A DNA stretch of 64,000 nt from Acinetobacter sp. WCHA45 (GTDB lineage: Bacteria > Pseudomonadota > Gammaproteobacteria > Pseudomonadales > Moraxellaceae), in contig NZ_CP028561.1 in assembly GCF_002165255.2 (NCBI RefSeq), positions 1,860,001 to 1,924,000 on the forward strand, given 5' to 3'. Numbering within the stretch: the first letter of the stretch is position 1; every line of letters starts with the position of its first letter. Positions 37,818 through 46,802 of the stretch are shown here, piece by piece. The position numbers and the translations under genes were made by a program. The notes under the pieces are model-generated. The model searched no databases and was not told the DNA's origin. It worked only from the letters and a program-made list of their open reading frames with translations.

Positions 37818-38147
37818 GGCTATACCTTTTTCAATCAAAGAAAATTTACATGTAATTTGATACGCGAAAAAGTCATCTACAACCTGCATGGTATAAAAAA
37901 GATAATGTATCTGCGATAAAACTAAATAGATGCAAGTAGAAAACAGGTTTTGTAGATGACAATGCCTTTGCTTACTTTGGGCGAAACCAAAGTAAGGCCA
38001 GCCTGAGCAAGCCAAAGCGACTAAAGCTTTGGTGAAGCGCAAGACGAAGTGGCTTATCCTAAAATAGATAAAAACTCGGCAAGACTCCGTAAAGTTAATT
38101 ATTTTTCAATAAATTAAATAAATATTTAAGTCCAACCCAAGTTAGAA
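37818..38147. repeat. Intergenic hairpin repeats between lactone-oxidase-like and PLP-enzyme genes
   Basis: Two clear inverted repeats are present: CTTACTTTGG / CCAAAGTAAG at 37971-37996 (10-bp stem, 6-nt loop) and CCAAAGC / GCTTTGG at 38012-38032. They share the CCAAAG core and look like a mobile intergenic hairpin unit. A smaller palindrome, GTTAG-AA-CTAAC, overlaps the stop codon at 38141-38152. No ORF of substance lies here. Confidence 0.65.
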
Positions 38148-39434
38148 CTAACCTAAAAACAGCTTTTCCAGATAGGGATTTAAAAACTTAGCTTCTGGAT
38201 CAAGCTGCTGACGCAAAGCCATAAAATCATCCCACTTTGGATATAAAGCTCGAAGCTGTGTGCTGGTCATATGATGCATTTTACCCCAATGCGGACGCCC
38301 TCGATATTTCTGCAAAATCGGTTCAACCACATCAAAAATCAACTTCGGGTCTTGCTTATGATATTGATGCACTGAAATCGAAATCGAGTCCTGCTGATAA
38401 AAAGGACTGAGCCAAATATCATCACCTTTCACAAAGCGAAATTCGAGCGGAAAAAAGGTGGCGACTTTATACGTTCTTAAAGCATGCAATATTTCATCCA
38501 AACACTCAATTCCACGATCAACGGGAATCTGATACTCCATTTCATTGAACTTGGTATTACGCGGTGTTGGAAATATCTTGCTCGACCAATCGACATAGGT
38601 GGTTGGTTTGACAAAGATGCCTAATAGTTTCTGTAAATAAGGATTTAGTGATGGAAAGTTTTTGGTCAACTCAGAGCATAAGGTCAGTAAGGTATCATCC
38701 GATGGGAAATTCTCTTTCCGAGGTAAAATTGCTGCATCGGTTTCATCCAAAGTTTTCAACATCAACTGCTTTTCATGGGGAAATACAAAACACTCGATAT
38801 GTCGATGCTGATGCTTCCATTGCTGAATGTTTTGCATCATGTCCTCGACTAGACAAAGTTGAATATGCTCTTTCAGCTTATAGCGAGGTCGATTCTGCAT
38901 AGTGATCTTGGTTAAGATTCCCAAGCTACCCAAAGAAACCCGCCCTGCGGCAAAGATTTCAGAGTTCTCTGTGCGACTGCATTTTAGGATTTCACCAGAT
39001 GCCGTCAATAACTCAAAAGCTTCAACATAGGCTGAAATACAATGTAAATCTGCACCTGTGCCATGTGTGCCTGTAGAAACTGCACCCGCCAGACTTTGCT
39101 GATCAATATCTCCTTGATTCATCAAAGCCTGATTGATGGATTGCTGCTGTAAATGCTGATCTAAATCGTATAAACGTGTACCCGCATAAATACTGCTCTG
39201 ACAGTGTTCTACATCGAAAGATGCAACACCTGAAATTCGATCTAAAGATACTAAGGTCGCATCGGTACACACCAACGGCGTAAAGGAATGCCCTGCACCC
39301 ACGACTCTTATTTTTTGCTGTTCATAAACAATCGACTGTAATTCTTGAATATTGACTGGTTGTAAAATCTGTTGTGGCTTGGCTTTTTGAAAGCCTGACC
39401 AGTTTGTCCAAATGCCTTGTGTTAAATCACTCAT
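38148..39434 (-). CDS. D-arabinono-1,4-lactone oxidase-family flavoprotein
   Basis: The 428-residue VAO/PCMH-fold oxidoreductase has an N-terminal FAD domain containing IRVVGAGHSFTPLVCTDATL, and further on GTHGTGADLHCISAY, both family motifs that contact FAD. The C-terminal ALO domain has the sugar-lactone/alditol oxidase motif GRPHWGKMHHMT, whose histidine is part of the active site. Members oxidise L-gulono- or D-arabinono-lactone or alditols; the substrate here is unknown. It has no signal peptide. It overlaps the ceramidase-like gene by 4 bp (ATGA), so translation is coupled. Confidence 0.88.
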   Translation of the reverse strand: MSDLTQGIWTNWSGFQKAKPQQILQPVNIQELQSIVYEQQKIRVVGAGHSFTPLVCTDATLVSLDRISGVASFDVEHCQSSIYAGTRLYDLDQHLQQQSINQALMNQGDIDQQSLAGAVSTGTHGTGADLHCISAYVEAFELLTASGEILKCSRTENSEIFAAGRVSLGSLGILTKITMQNRPRYKLKEHIQLCLVEDMMQNIQQWKHQHRHIECFVFPHEKQLMLKTLDETDAAILPRKENFPSDDTLLTLCSELTKNFPSLNPYLQKLLGIFVKPTTYVDWSSKIFPTPRNTKFNEMEYQIPVDRGIECLDEILHALRTYKVATFFPLEFRFVKGDDIWLSPFYQQDSISISVHQYHKQDPKLIFDVVEPILQKYRGRPHWGKMHHMTSTQLRALYPKWDDFMALRQQLDPEAKFLNPYLEKLFLG

Positions 39435-41179
39435 ACTGCCTCTCCTTGGCTAACGGCAGTTTTTAAATTGCCATGATTGCTGCGTTTTGCGAGTTCGTTT
39501 TCTGGAATCGGCTGTGGTCGTGTCATTTCATCGTAATGACGTTTATTTTTTTCTAACAACAATTGTTTTGCCAAATCTTTGAATTTGCTCTGACAAGCTG
39601 CCAATGTCCATTGACCAAATAAGGTATGCCCACCCTCATAAGCTTGTTGTTGGTATTCTTCATAGGTCGTGACATAACCCATATAATCATTGCAATACGA
39701 TGCCAACCAGACCCTCTCTATTGACGCCTGTGTAGCAAGCGTCTGCTTGACGGTGTCAACCACACGCTGCCCTGCGATGGTGGTAAATTCGCCTGGACAG
39801 CAAATCAAAGCCAATTGACCTAATCGTATAATCTGTAATGGAACAACGCTCGGGACTAAAGGACTCTGCTGAATCGCCCCCGCTTTCACTTGTCGGTTCA
39901 TTTCTGCAATCAACGGATCAAGCATACTCGGTGGAAAACCAATCGGCTGACCTAAAATCTTTTTAGCACCTGCTTCCAGTAAGATCTGTTTTGGTCCTTG
40001 AGAGGCATACAACTGCTGATAGTCTGCAAAATCAGCTGCTTTTGAATGCTTGGTTTTCTGTCTGCGAAATTGATCGGCTAAAAACTGCATCCCTTTAATT
40101 AAAACTTTTGGCGCACCTAAACCATCGACAGGCGTGCCTGCAAAAAATGCGGTGCCATGACAAGGCTGACTGGTTTTTGCATGCTTATGCCCCGCTGCAA
40201 ACTCATCTGGAATCTCAATATTACTCAGATCAACATAGGACAAAACAGCATCGATCTTGCCTTCAACTTTATGTAAATTTTTAGGAATATTGGACTGTAA
40301 AGCCGTCAAAGCCAGCTCACTTTGATAACGACCATTTTGTTGTGCGTATTGATATTCCTGCTCGCCTTTAATTTTATTGCGAATCTTCAGCTGATCTTTG
40401 CCATGAAAATGCGGTGATACGTCCCCTGCAGTTGCTTGAGCAAAAATCGTGACTGGATTTTGAATCCCTTGCTCAATTAAAGCCTGCTCAGAGAATACGG
40501 CTGCATAGCCTTTATTATCGCCATCATAGGCGTTTAAAGAATTTCCCAAACAGGTTGCATGGACACCAAATAATGAAATAAAGGATTGTAACTTTTGCTC
40601 ACGATAGAAACCGATCAACTGCATTTCTCTGTTCAAGGCTAAATGCGTTTCAGCTTCGGTACGTGGCTGAACTTCTGGATTCCGATTATAGGCTTTGATT
40701 GAACGATTCCATGCGACAGGTGTCTGTTCTGGAAAATGCTGCGTCCCTAAAAAAATCTCGGTGTCTTGTTCAGATGCAATCGCATTTTGAATACTCAATA
40801 CAATCGCCTCAACAATGGCAGTTAAATGTTCAGGCACAAAACCAGGGGTTGGCATATTGTATAAAGCTTCATAGCCACAACCGCCAGGTCCTGAGTGAGT
40901 ATGGGTTGCCATGAGGACCAATTGATTTTCATCAAATGCTGAACCTAGAGTTTCGATGAGTCTCTCTACGGTTTGGCTACGCATCGCATGGGTAATACAG
41001 CCTAAATCCAGACAGCAGATAATGAGCCGATGCTGTTGCTGATCAACAATAGTAAAGCTACGTGCATATAACGCTGTGCGCTGTTCATAGGCACGATGTG
41101 ACCATTGTCCATAACCAAACATGGCATAGCCTTTCGGTGTAATTTTGATTTGTTGTTTATCCCAACCCACCTGATACAT
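39431..41179 (-). CDS. Neutral/alkaline ceramidase-family hydrolase (cytoplasmic)
   Basis: The 582-residue protein matches the N-terminal catalytic domain of neutral ceramidases. Zinc-site histidines lie in MATHTHSGPGG (His93, His95) and in FGVHATCLGN (His207). The nucleophile motif is AGDVSPHF, with Ser255 as the predicted nucleophile. Known ceramidases are secreted, but this protein starts MYQVGWDKQQIKITPKG with no signal peptide. An AGGA ribosome-binding site precedes ATG 41179. It is the first gene of the operon, 116 bp from a divergent AraC regulator gene. The true substrate may be an N-acyl compound rather than ceramide. Confidence 0.85.
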   Translation of the reverse strand: MYQVGWDKQQIKITPKGYAMFGYGQWSHRAYEQRTALYARSFTIVDQQQHRLIICCLDLGCITHAMRSQTVERLIETLGSAFDENQLVLMATHTHSGPGGCGYEALYNMPTPGFVPEHLTAIVEAIVLSIQNAIASEQDTEIFLGTQHFPEQTPVAWNRSIKAYNRNPEVQPRTEAETHLALNREMQLIGFYREQKLQSFISLFGVHATCLGNSLNAYDGDNKGYAAVFSEQALIEQGIQNPVTIFAQATAGDVSPHFHGKDQLKIRNKIKGEQEYQYAQQNGRYQSELALTALQSNIPKNLHKVEGKIDAVLSYVDLSNIEIPDEFAAGHKHAKTSQPCHGTAFFAGTPVDGLGAPKVLIKGMQFLADQFRRQKTKHSKAADFADYQQLYASQGPKQILLEAGAKKILGQPIGFPPSMLDPLIAEMNRQVKAGAIQQSPLVPSVVPLQIIRLGQLALICCPGEFTTIAGQRVVDTVKQTLATQASIERVWLASYCNDYMGYVTTYEEYQQQAYEGGHTLFGQWTLAACQSKFKDLAKQLLLEKNKRHYDEMTRPQPIPENELAKRSNHGNLKTAVSQGEAV

Positions 41180-41295
41180 CACGACTTCCTTTCGATTCTT
41201 TTTCTAACTGTGTTAAAGCATGTTGAAAGTTAATCAAAATTATGCGATACGCAACAGGGTTAAAGAGACTTTTCTTTGGGGGGCAAAACGGACTT

Positions 41296-42342
41296 ATGCC
41301 TATACGTAGCAGCGATAAAAATGATCAACAGCAATTTATTCCACCCACCATTCTGGCGAGTCTGATCCATTATGCAGAGCAGCAACAGTGGGATTATGCT
41401 GCATGGTTTCAGAATTCAGGTTTAGACATTGCACAAATACAGCAAACCCAAGCTGTGGTCCGTTTTAGCCAACTCTGTGATGTGGTTGGTCAAGCCATGA
41501 CCACCTATCAACAACCTAACCTAGGCTTAAAGCTTGGCAGTAGCGAAGGTCTGATTTCGATGGGGATTTTGGGCTTTGCCATGCAATCCTGTAAAACCGT
41601 TGCAGATGCTCTAGATATTGCACTGCGCTACCATCGTATTTCGGGCAGTGTACTCAATATCGACTTTAAAATTCAGGGTGATGTTTGTGAATTGGAAGTG
41701 ACTGAATCTCATCCATGTTTAGACCTCAAAGCCTTTTTCTATGATGAATTATTCAGCAGCATCATCACCTGTTTAAATGCAATGCTAGGTGATCATGATG
41801 ATGTGATCAGTCTTGAGCTCAGCTATTTACCAACCGAATATCAACAGCAATATAATGATATCTTTGGCTGCCCAATTCAATTTAACCGTGACAGGAATAT
41901 CATGCTTTTTAGCACTAGCCTGTTGCAGCGCAGCTTAAAAAATTACAGCCCAATCAACTACGCAACTGCAATACAAATCTGTGAACAGGCACTAAAAGAA
42001 ATTGATCAGCTCAATCAGGTCGGCTATGTGCATTTACTTGACCACTTGATTGAACAGCACTTACCTGAACGTTTCGAGATGCAGCAAGCTGCGGAACATT
42101 TACGCATCAGCGAACGCCATTTAAGACGGCAATTATTATTAGAAGGCTTGAGTTTTCAACAAATCCGACAAAATGTCTTGGAGCGTAAAGCCAAACAATT
42201 ACTGGGACAAAACCTGTCCATGAGTGAGATTAGCCTGCAACTGGGTTTTAGCGAATTACGTGAATTCCGACGTGCCTTTAAACGCTGGACAGGGCAAGCG
42301 CCTTCGGTTTATAAACAAGAGATCATTTTACTTAATGCCTAA
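41296..42342 (+). CDS. AraC-family transcriptional regulator
   Basis: The 348-residue regulator has an N-terminal Arabinose_bd-type domain (about 20-200) and a C-terminal AraC DNA-binding domain with two helix-turn-helices. The first is around AAEHLRISERHLRRQLLLEG and the second includes ISLQLGFSELREFRRAFKRW. It is divergent from the ceramidase/lactone-oxidase operon and probably controls it. ATG 41296 is preferred because family members rarely have a longer N-terminus; an in-frame ATG at 41242 adds 18 residues. The ligand is unknown. Confidence 0.9.
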   Translation: MPIRSSDKNDQQQFIPPTILASLIHYAEQQQWDYAAWFQNSGLDIAQIQQTQAVVRFSQLCDVVGQAMTTYQQPNLGLKLGSSEGLISMGILGFAMQSCKTVADALDIALRYHRISGSVLNIDFKIQGDVCELEVTESHPCLDLKAFFYDELFSSIITCLNAMLGDHDDVISLELSYLPTEYQQQYNDIFGCPIQFNRDRNIMLFSTSLLQRSLKNYSPINYATAIQICEQALKEIDQLNQVGYVHLLDHLIEQHLPERFEMQQAAEHLRISERHLRRQLLLEGLSFQQIRQNVLERKAKQLLGQNLSMSEISLQLGFSELREFRRAFKRWTGQAPSVYKQEIILLNA

Positions 42343-42483
42343 GAATCAAACGGTCTAGAAATTTCCAAGCGCAGATAAAAGAGAACTGGAAATGCCTTTT
42401 CTTGTAATTTTAAATTCTCGCAAATATTCACTACCGCGCTCGGCGGCATGTATGCTGACTATACGGTTTATCTGAGAATAATT

Positions 42484-43827
42484 ATGCAGCAATCTGATCC
42501 AATAAAAGCTCTGGACTCTATTCCTTTTTGGCAAGCCTTTTTATTTTGGCTGAAATTAGGCTTTATTAGTTTTGGGGGGCCAGCAGGTCAAATTGCAGTG
42601 ATGCACCAAGAACTGGTCGAACAGAAACGTTGGATTTCTGAAAAAAGATTCCTACATGCACTCAACTATTGCATGCTTTTACCTGGCCCTGAAGCACAAC
42701 AACTCGCCATTTATATTGGTTGGTTGATGCATCGAACCGCAGGTGGCTTAGTTGCAGGCATTCTATTTGTGCTGCCTTCTTTATTTATTCTAATTGCCTT
42801 GTCATGGATTTATGTACAGTTTGGTGATGTGCCAATTATTGCTGGATTATTTTATGGCATCAAACCTGCAGTCACGGCGATTGTGTTTCATGCAACCTAT
42901 CGAATTGGCAGTCGCTCACTCAAAAACAATTTCTTATATTTGATTGCCGCTTCTGCTTTTATCGCGATCTTTTTCTTCAATATTCCCTTTCCATTGATTA
43001 TATTGAGTGCCGCGATACTGGGCTATTTACTGAGTAAAAAGCAACCACACTTATTTGCAACTCAAAGCACCCATCAAGGCAAGCAAAAACATTATGGTGC
43101 TGCCCTAATTGATGATGATACGCCTCCTCCTGCACATGCTATTTTCCGTTGGACTCAACTGACTAAAATCCTCGTTATTGCAGCGTTTTTATGGTGTATC
43201 CCAATCATCAGTTTAACCCTGAGCTTAGGATGGCAACATGCTTATACCCAAATGGCATGGTTCTTTACCAAGGCTGCATTACTGACATTTGGTGGAGCTT
43301 ATGCCGTATTACCTTATGTGTATCAAGGTGCGGTGAATCACTATGCATGGCTCAGTCCAACCCAAATGATTGATGGGCTGGCATTGGGTGAAAGTACTCC
43401 AGGCCCACTGATTATGGTGGTTGCATTCGTTGGATTTGTAGGGGGCTTTAATCATGCCTTGTTAGGTGCAGATCATTTATTCTTGGCGGGTGCATTTGGT
43501 GCTGTCATTGTTACATGGTTTACTTTTTTATTTTCCTTTGTGTTCATTCTCGCAGGTGCTCCGATTATTGAATCCACTCATAATGAACTTAAATTTACTG
43601 CACCACTTACGGCAATTACCGCTGCTGTCGTAGGTGTCATTCTCAATCTGGCACTTTTCTTTAGTTATCATGTGTTGTGGCCACAGGGTTTCGATCACGC
43701 TTTTAATTATGAAGCGGCAATCGTCACAATCGCTGCGATGATTGCGCTGTTTAAATTCCAAATCAATGTGCTTTATGTGATTTTCGCTTCTGCACTTTTT
43801 GGTTTAGTTCTATACCTATTTGTATAA
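42484..43827 (+). CDS. chrA: Chromate transporter, long CHR family
   Basis: The 447-residue membrane protein has two homologous CHR halves. The first has FISFGGPAGQIAVMHQELV and LLPGPEAQQLAIYIGW; the second has LLTFGGAYAVLPYVYQGAV and LGESTPGPLIMVV. Such proteins export chromate, giving resistance, although some are of unknown physiological role. The first ATG of the open frame is at 42448, but ATG 42484 is preceded by GAGAAT and begins at the normal N-terminus. No chromate regulator gene lies beside it. Confidence 0.92.
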   Translation: MQQSDPIKALDSIPFWQAFLFWLKLGFISFGGPAGQIAVMHQELVEQKRWISEKRFLHALNYCMLLPGPEAQQLAIYIGWLMHRTAGGLVAGILFVLPSLFILIALSWIYVQFGDVPIIAGLFYGIKPAVTAIVFHATYRIGSRSLKNNFLYLIAASAFIAIFFFNIPFPLIILSAAILGYLLSKKQPHLFATQSTHQGKQKHYGAALIDDDTPPPAHAIFRWTQLTKILVIAAFLWCIPIISLTLSLGWQHAYTQMAWFFTKAALLTFGGAYAVLPYVYQGAVNHYAWLSPTQMIDGLALGESTPGPLIMVVAFVGFVGGFNHALLGADHLFLAGAFGAVIVTWFTFLFSFVFILAGAPIIESTHNELKFTAPLTAITAAVVGVILNLALFFSYHVLWPQGFDHAFNYEAAIVTIAAMIALFKFQINVLYVIFASALFGLVLYLFV

Positions 43828-43862
43828 AAATTTGCACTAGCGTTGATGCACAAATCAACTCT

Positions 43863-43972
43863 AGTCAGCCCAATCTATTGAATATGATAAATTTCCACTA
43901 TTAAAAGATGTTGATCATGTCCATGATGAGGAAGTACAGAAATTTCTGGCTTTATTACAGCGCTATTTATAA
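43863..43972 (+). pseudogene. Possible C-terminal remnant of a lost gene
   Basis: After an in-frame TAG the forward frame is open for 36 codons and reads protein-like (IEYDKFPLLKDVDHVHDEEV onward, ending LALLQRYL) before TAA. It has no start codon in frame, so it looks like the tail of a deleted gene. It overlaps the modC stop codon by a few bases. This is weak evidence. Confidence 0.25.
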
Positions 43973-44584
43973 ATACCAGATTTCATGGGTGAGCTGCTCA
44001 ATCTCAGATTTATCATGGCTGACATATAACATTGGAATACCCAATTCCTGTTTGACGCTTTGAAAAAAAGGAATGATCTCTGCTTTATGTGCTGCATCCA
44101 ATGCAGAAAGTGGCTCATCTAATAACAACAATTGTGGTGAATACAGCAATGCTCGTCCCAATGCGACACGCTGTTTTTCCCCTCCTGAGAGCTTGATGGG
44201 CATTCGTTCAATCAGATGCTCTAACTTGAGTAACTCAATAATATAATCCACTTCAAACTGACGTTGCTGCGGTTGAATATGCTTAAATCCAAACAATAGA
44301 TTCTGCCTAACGTTTTTATGCGGAAATAACTGCGCGTCCTGAAAGACAAGACCAATACGACGTTGTTGTGTACTCAGATTAATTTTCTGTGCCTGATCAA
44401 ACCATGTTTGATTTTTAATTTTGATCCAACCTGCTTGCGGCGTAACTAAACCTGCAATGCTATGTAAGATCGTAGTTTTGCCTGAACCAGAAGCCCCAAA
44501 TAAACCAATCACGGACTGATCAGACTGAAAGCGTTGATCAAGATCAAATTGCCCTTGTTTGAGTTGGATATGACAATCAATCAT
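43967..44584 (-). CDS. modC: Molybdate ABC transporter ATP-binding protein (short ModC)
   Basis: ModC powers molybdate import with ModB and ModA. The 205-residue protein has a full ATPase core: Walker A GASGSGKTT, the signature LSGGEKQRVALGRAL, Walker B LLLLDEPLSALD and the switch His in YVSHD. ModC proteins usually have about 350 residues with a C-terminal TOBE/mop regulatory domain that binds molybdate. That domain is absent here, and the protein ends right after the ATPase (EIWYL). It starts 3 bp after modB. Position with modA and modB fixes the identity. Confidence 0.9.
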   Translation of the reverse strand: MIDCHIQLKQGQFDLDQRFQSDQSVIGLFGASGSGKTTILHSIAGLVTPQAGWIKIKNQTWFDQAQKINLSTQQRRIGLVFQDAQLFPHKNVRQNLLFGFKHIQPQQRQFEVDYIIELLKLEHLIERMPIKLSGGEKQRVALGRALLYSPQLLLLDEPLSALDAAHKAEIIPFFQSVKQELGIPMLYVSHDKSEIEQLTHEIWYL

Positions 44585-44586
44585 CG

Positions 44587-45276
44587 CTAATGCCCACGCT
44601 TATTTTTTTGATAACGATTGAACCATTGCGCAAACCACAACGCAAAAAACGCCACAGATAAAGACAAAATAATCAATCGCCATACTGCGGCTTCAGTATC
44701 AGGCTGCTGCATCAGACTATACATCGCTAAAGGCAGTGTCCGTGTTTCACTGGCAATATTGCCAACAAAAGTAATGGTTGCACCAAACTCACCCAAACTT
44801 CGACAAAAACATAAAATGCTCCCCACCAAAATACCACTACTGGCAAGAGGTAATGTCACCTGCATAAATGCCCCGAAAGAGGATGCACCTAAGGTTTTTG
44901 CAGCCATTTCTAAGCGCTGGTCGACCAGTTCAATGGCGAGTCGAATTGATTGTACCAATAACGGAAAACCCATCACTGCAGAAGCCAACACAGCCCCTTT
45001 CCAATTAAACGCAAACTCTAAACCCAAGGGTGCTAGGTATTGCCCTAAGATACCTCGATTGCCAAAAATTTGAAGTAACAAATAACCAGGTACAACCGGT
45101 GGTAACACTAAAGGTAAGAAAACCAGTGTTTCAAATAGTGATTTTCCCCAGAACTCTTTTCGAGCCAAAACCCAAGCAATCAAAATAGCAGGAATTAAAC
45201 TCACAATCAGACATGTTGCTGCCACTTTAGATGACAATAGCAACACCTCAAGTTCTTCAGGAGTCAGAATCATCAT
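44587..45276 (-). CDS. modB: Molybdate ABC transporter permease
   Basis: The 229-residue inner-membrane subunit has five or six helices and the BPD_transp_1 motif for coupling to the ATPase (EMAAKTLGASSFGAFMQVTL, with EAA-loop character). A PLVLPPVVPGYLLL segment and RSLGEFGATITFVGNI are typical of ModB. It lies 4 bp after modA and 2 bp before modC on the same strand. Confidence 0.95.
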   Translation of the reverse strand: MMILTPEELEVLLLSSKVAATCLIVSLIPAILIAWVLARKEFWGKSLFETLVFLPLVLPPVVPGYLLLQIFGNRGILGQYLAPLGLEFAFNWKGAVLASAVMGFPLLVQSIRLAIELVDQRLEMAAKTLGASSFGAFMQVTLPLASSGILVGSILCFCRSLGEFGATITFVGNIASETRTLPLAMYSLMQQPDTEAAVWRLIILSLSVAFFALWFAQWFNRYQKNKRGH

Positions 45277-45280
45277 TTAA

Positions 45281-46051
45281 TTACTTAAGTACACTAAAAC
45301 CATATTTTTTAAATACTTTTGTTGCCTGACTGCTTTGTAAAAACTTATAGAATTTCATTGACTCTGTATTCTTCTTTACTAAACCTATTGGATAAATAAT
45401 AGGTTGATGGGTATTTTCTGGAAATGTTCCAATGATGACGACATTTTTGCTGATTGCTGCATCAGTAGCGTAAACAATCCCTAACTGACATTCACCACGA
45501 GCCACAAAGTTTAAGGCAGCACGTACATCCTCTGTCTCCACTAGGCGAGTTGAAACCTTATCCCACCAGCCGATCGAGATCAAAGCCTGCTTTGCATATT
45601 TCCCAATAGGTACACTCTTGGTATCACCTGTACACCATTTACCTTGAGCAACCCTAGTGAAATCAAAACTTTTATCTATTTTTAATTTGATTGGACGAGT
45701 TTTGGGAGCAATCACTACCAAACGATTACCCAATAAATTCACGCGATCATTTGCCGATACCAACTGTTTTTTTTGCAAATAATCCATCCATTGAACATCT
45801 GCTGATATAAAAATATCAGCTGGCGCACCTGCTTCAATCTGCTTAGCTAGCGTTGAAGAACCCGCATAAGAAGTCTTTACTTCAACTTTATTTTTTTGTT
45901 CGTAGATTGCATCTAATTCATTCACCGCATTGGTCAAACTTGCTGCGGCATAGACCGTTACAGACTCATTCGCAAAAACATTGCTACTAGAAAATACGCT
46001 ACAAGCAAAGATAGTACATAAAACACGGATCGCTTTCATATTGATCGACAT
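45281..46051 (-). CDS. modA: Molybdate-binding periplasmic protein
   Basis: The 256-residue binding protein has a signal peptide (cleavage after NVFA near residue 27) and the ModA N-terminal motif VYAAASLTNAVNELDAIY, which holds the oxyanion ligands. Further motifs are AGSSTLAKQIEAGAPADIFI and the C-terminal YPIGLVKKNTES. It captures molybdate or tungstate for ModBC. ATG 46051 and ATG 46039 are both possible. Upstream lies a weak TCGATATAT...ATATTGA arrangement that may be a ModE-type operator. Confidence 0.93.
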   Translation of the reverse strand: MSINMKAIRVLCTIFACSVFSSSNVFANESVTVYAAASLTNAVNELDAIYEQKNKVEVKTSYAGSSTLAKQIEAGAPADIFISADVQWMDYLQKKQLVSANDRVNLLGNRLVVIAPKTRPIKLKIDKSFDFTRVAQGKWCTGDTKSVPIGKYAKQALISIGWWDKVSTRLVETEDVRAALNFVARGECQLGIVYATDAAISKNVVIIGTFPENTHQPIIYPIGLVKKNTESMKFYKFLQSSQATKVFKKYGFSVLK

Positions 46052-46802
46052 ACCTCTCTTCCCTCAGAAATCGATATATTTTTAAAAACATATTGAAAGA
46101 TAAAAATATGCTAAAAATAACAGAGATTAGGGCTTTGCTATTTTTAATGATGCTATGAGTCAAAATAAAATCTCACAGCATGATGAAATTCAATTTCACC
46201 TAATGTGAGTTCATCCCAGTTTGGTGCAAAAATTAAAAACAGCTCAATTTAGTGCAATCCAAATTATTAAACCTTTTCCGCTTTTGCAAAGGTCGCATTT
46301 TAAAGATTCTAATTTTATTGAAATCAGAACGATAAAATATACTTCATACTTAAAAATATATTCTCAGAAATATAGCGATAAGCAAAAGATTTCACTCCAA
46401 AAATACAAAAAATATCGTGAAATATGTTTCAAGAAAGAAACAAACGAAAAATACTTTGTATCTATTCCAAGAGCTTGGGCATAGATATTTTTCAACCAGC
46501 ATAAAGCAATGGCTATGCCAAAAAATTGGATGATTAATGTAGCTCACACAAAAGCTGTGGCAATGTCATTCAACCAACGCTGAGCTGTAATTGTTGCGGT
46601 CAAAAATTAGATGCGCATTTGATGTCACCTGTTTCTTCACTGAGAATATTTCATAATGTATATTCAAGTTTTAGCCGTTTATTTAAGTGCCCATGCTGCT
46701 TAATTTAAAAGCTCTCAATCTAATACGATTAAAAAGAATTGCAGTATTCACAAGAACTTTACAACCGAAAAACTATATTCAAATTTTTAAGCGTGAAAGC
46801 TT
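46052..46802. other. Long AT-rich intergenic region between modA and the photolyase gene
   Basis: This 751-bp gap holds the divergent promoters of modA and the photolyase gene. It includes an 87-codon frame at 46221-46484, very lysine-rich and without a ribosome-binding site, judged unlikely to be real. At about 46586-46702 a start-less frame encodes CNCCGQKL and later LFKCPCCL, resembling a zinc-ribbon remnant. The region may be decayed coding DNA. Confidence 0.4.

Noticed and set aside
37818-38042. 75-residue N-terminal extension of the PLP enzyme
   Set aside because: It would be encoded by hairpin repeats and adds sequence not expected in the family; ATG 37817 gives a normal start.
46052-46100. 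ModE operator before modA
   Set aside because: TCGATATAT and ATATTGA form only an imperfect inverted repeat with a long spacer; too weak to list as a site.
46221-46484. 87-codon ORF between modA and the photolyase gene
   Set aside because: It is extremely lysine-rich, has no ribosome-binding site and no recognisable domain; likely chance in AT-rich DNA.
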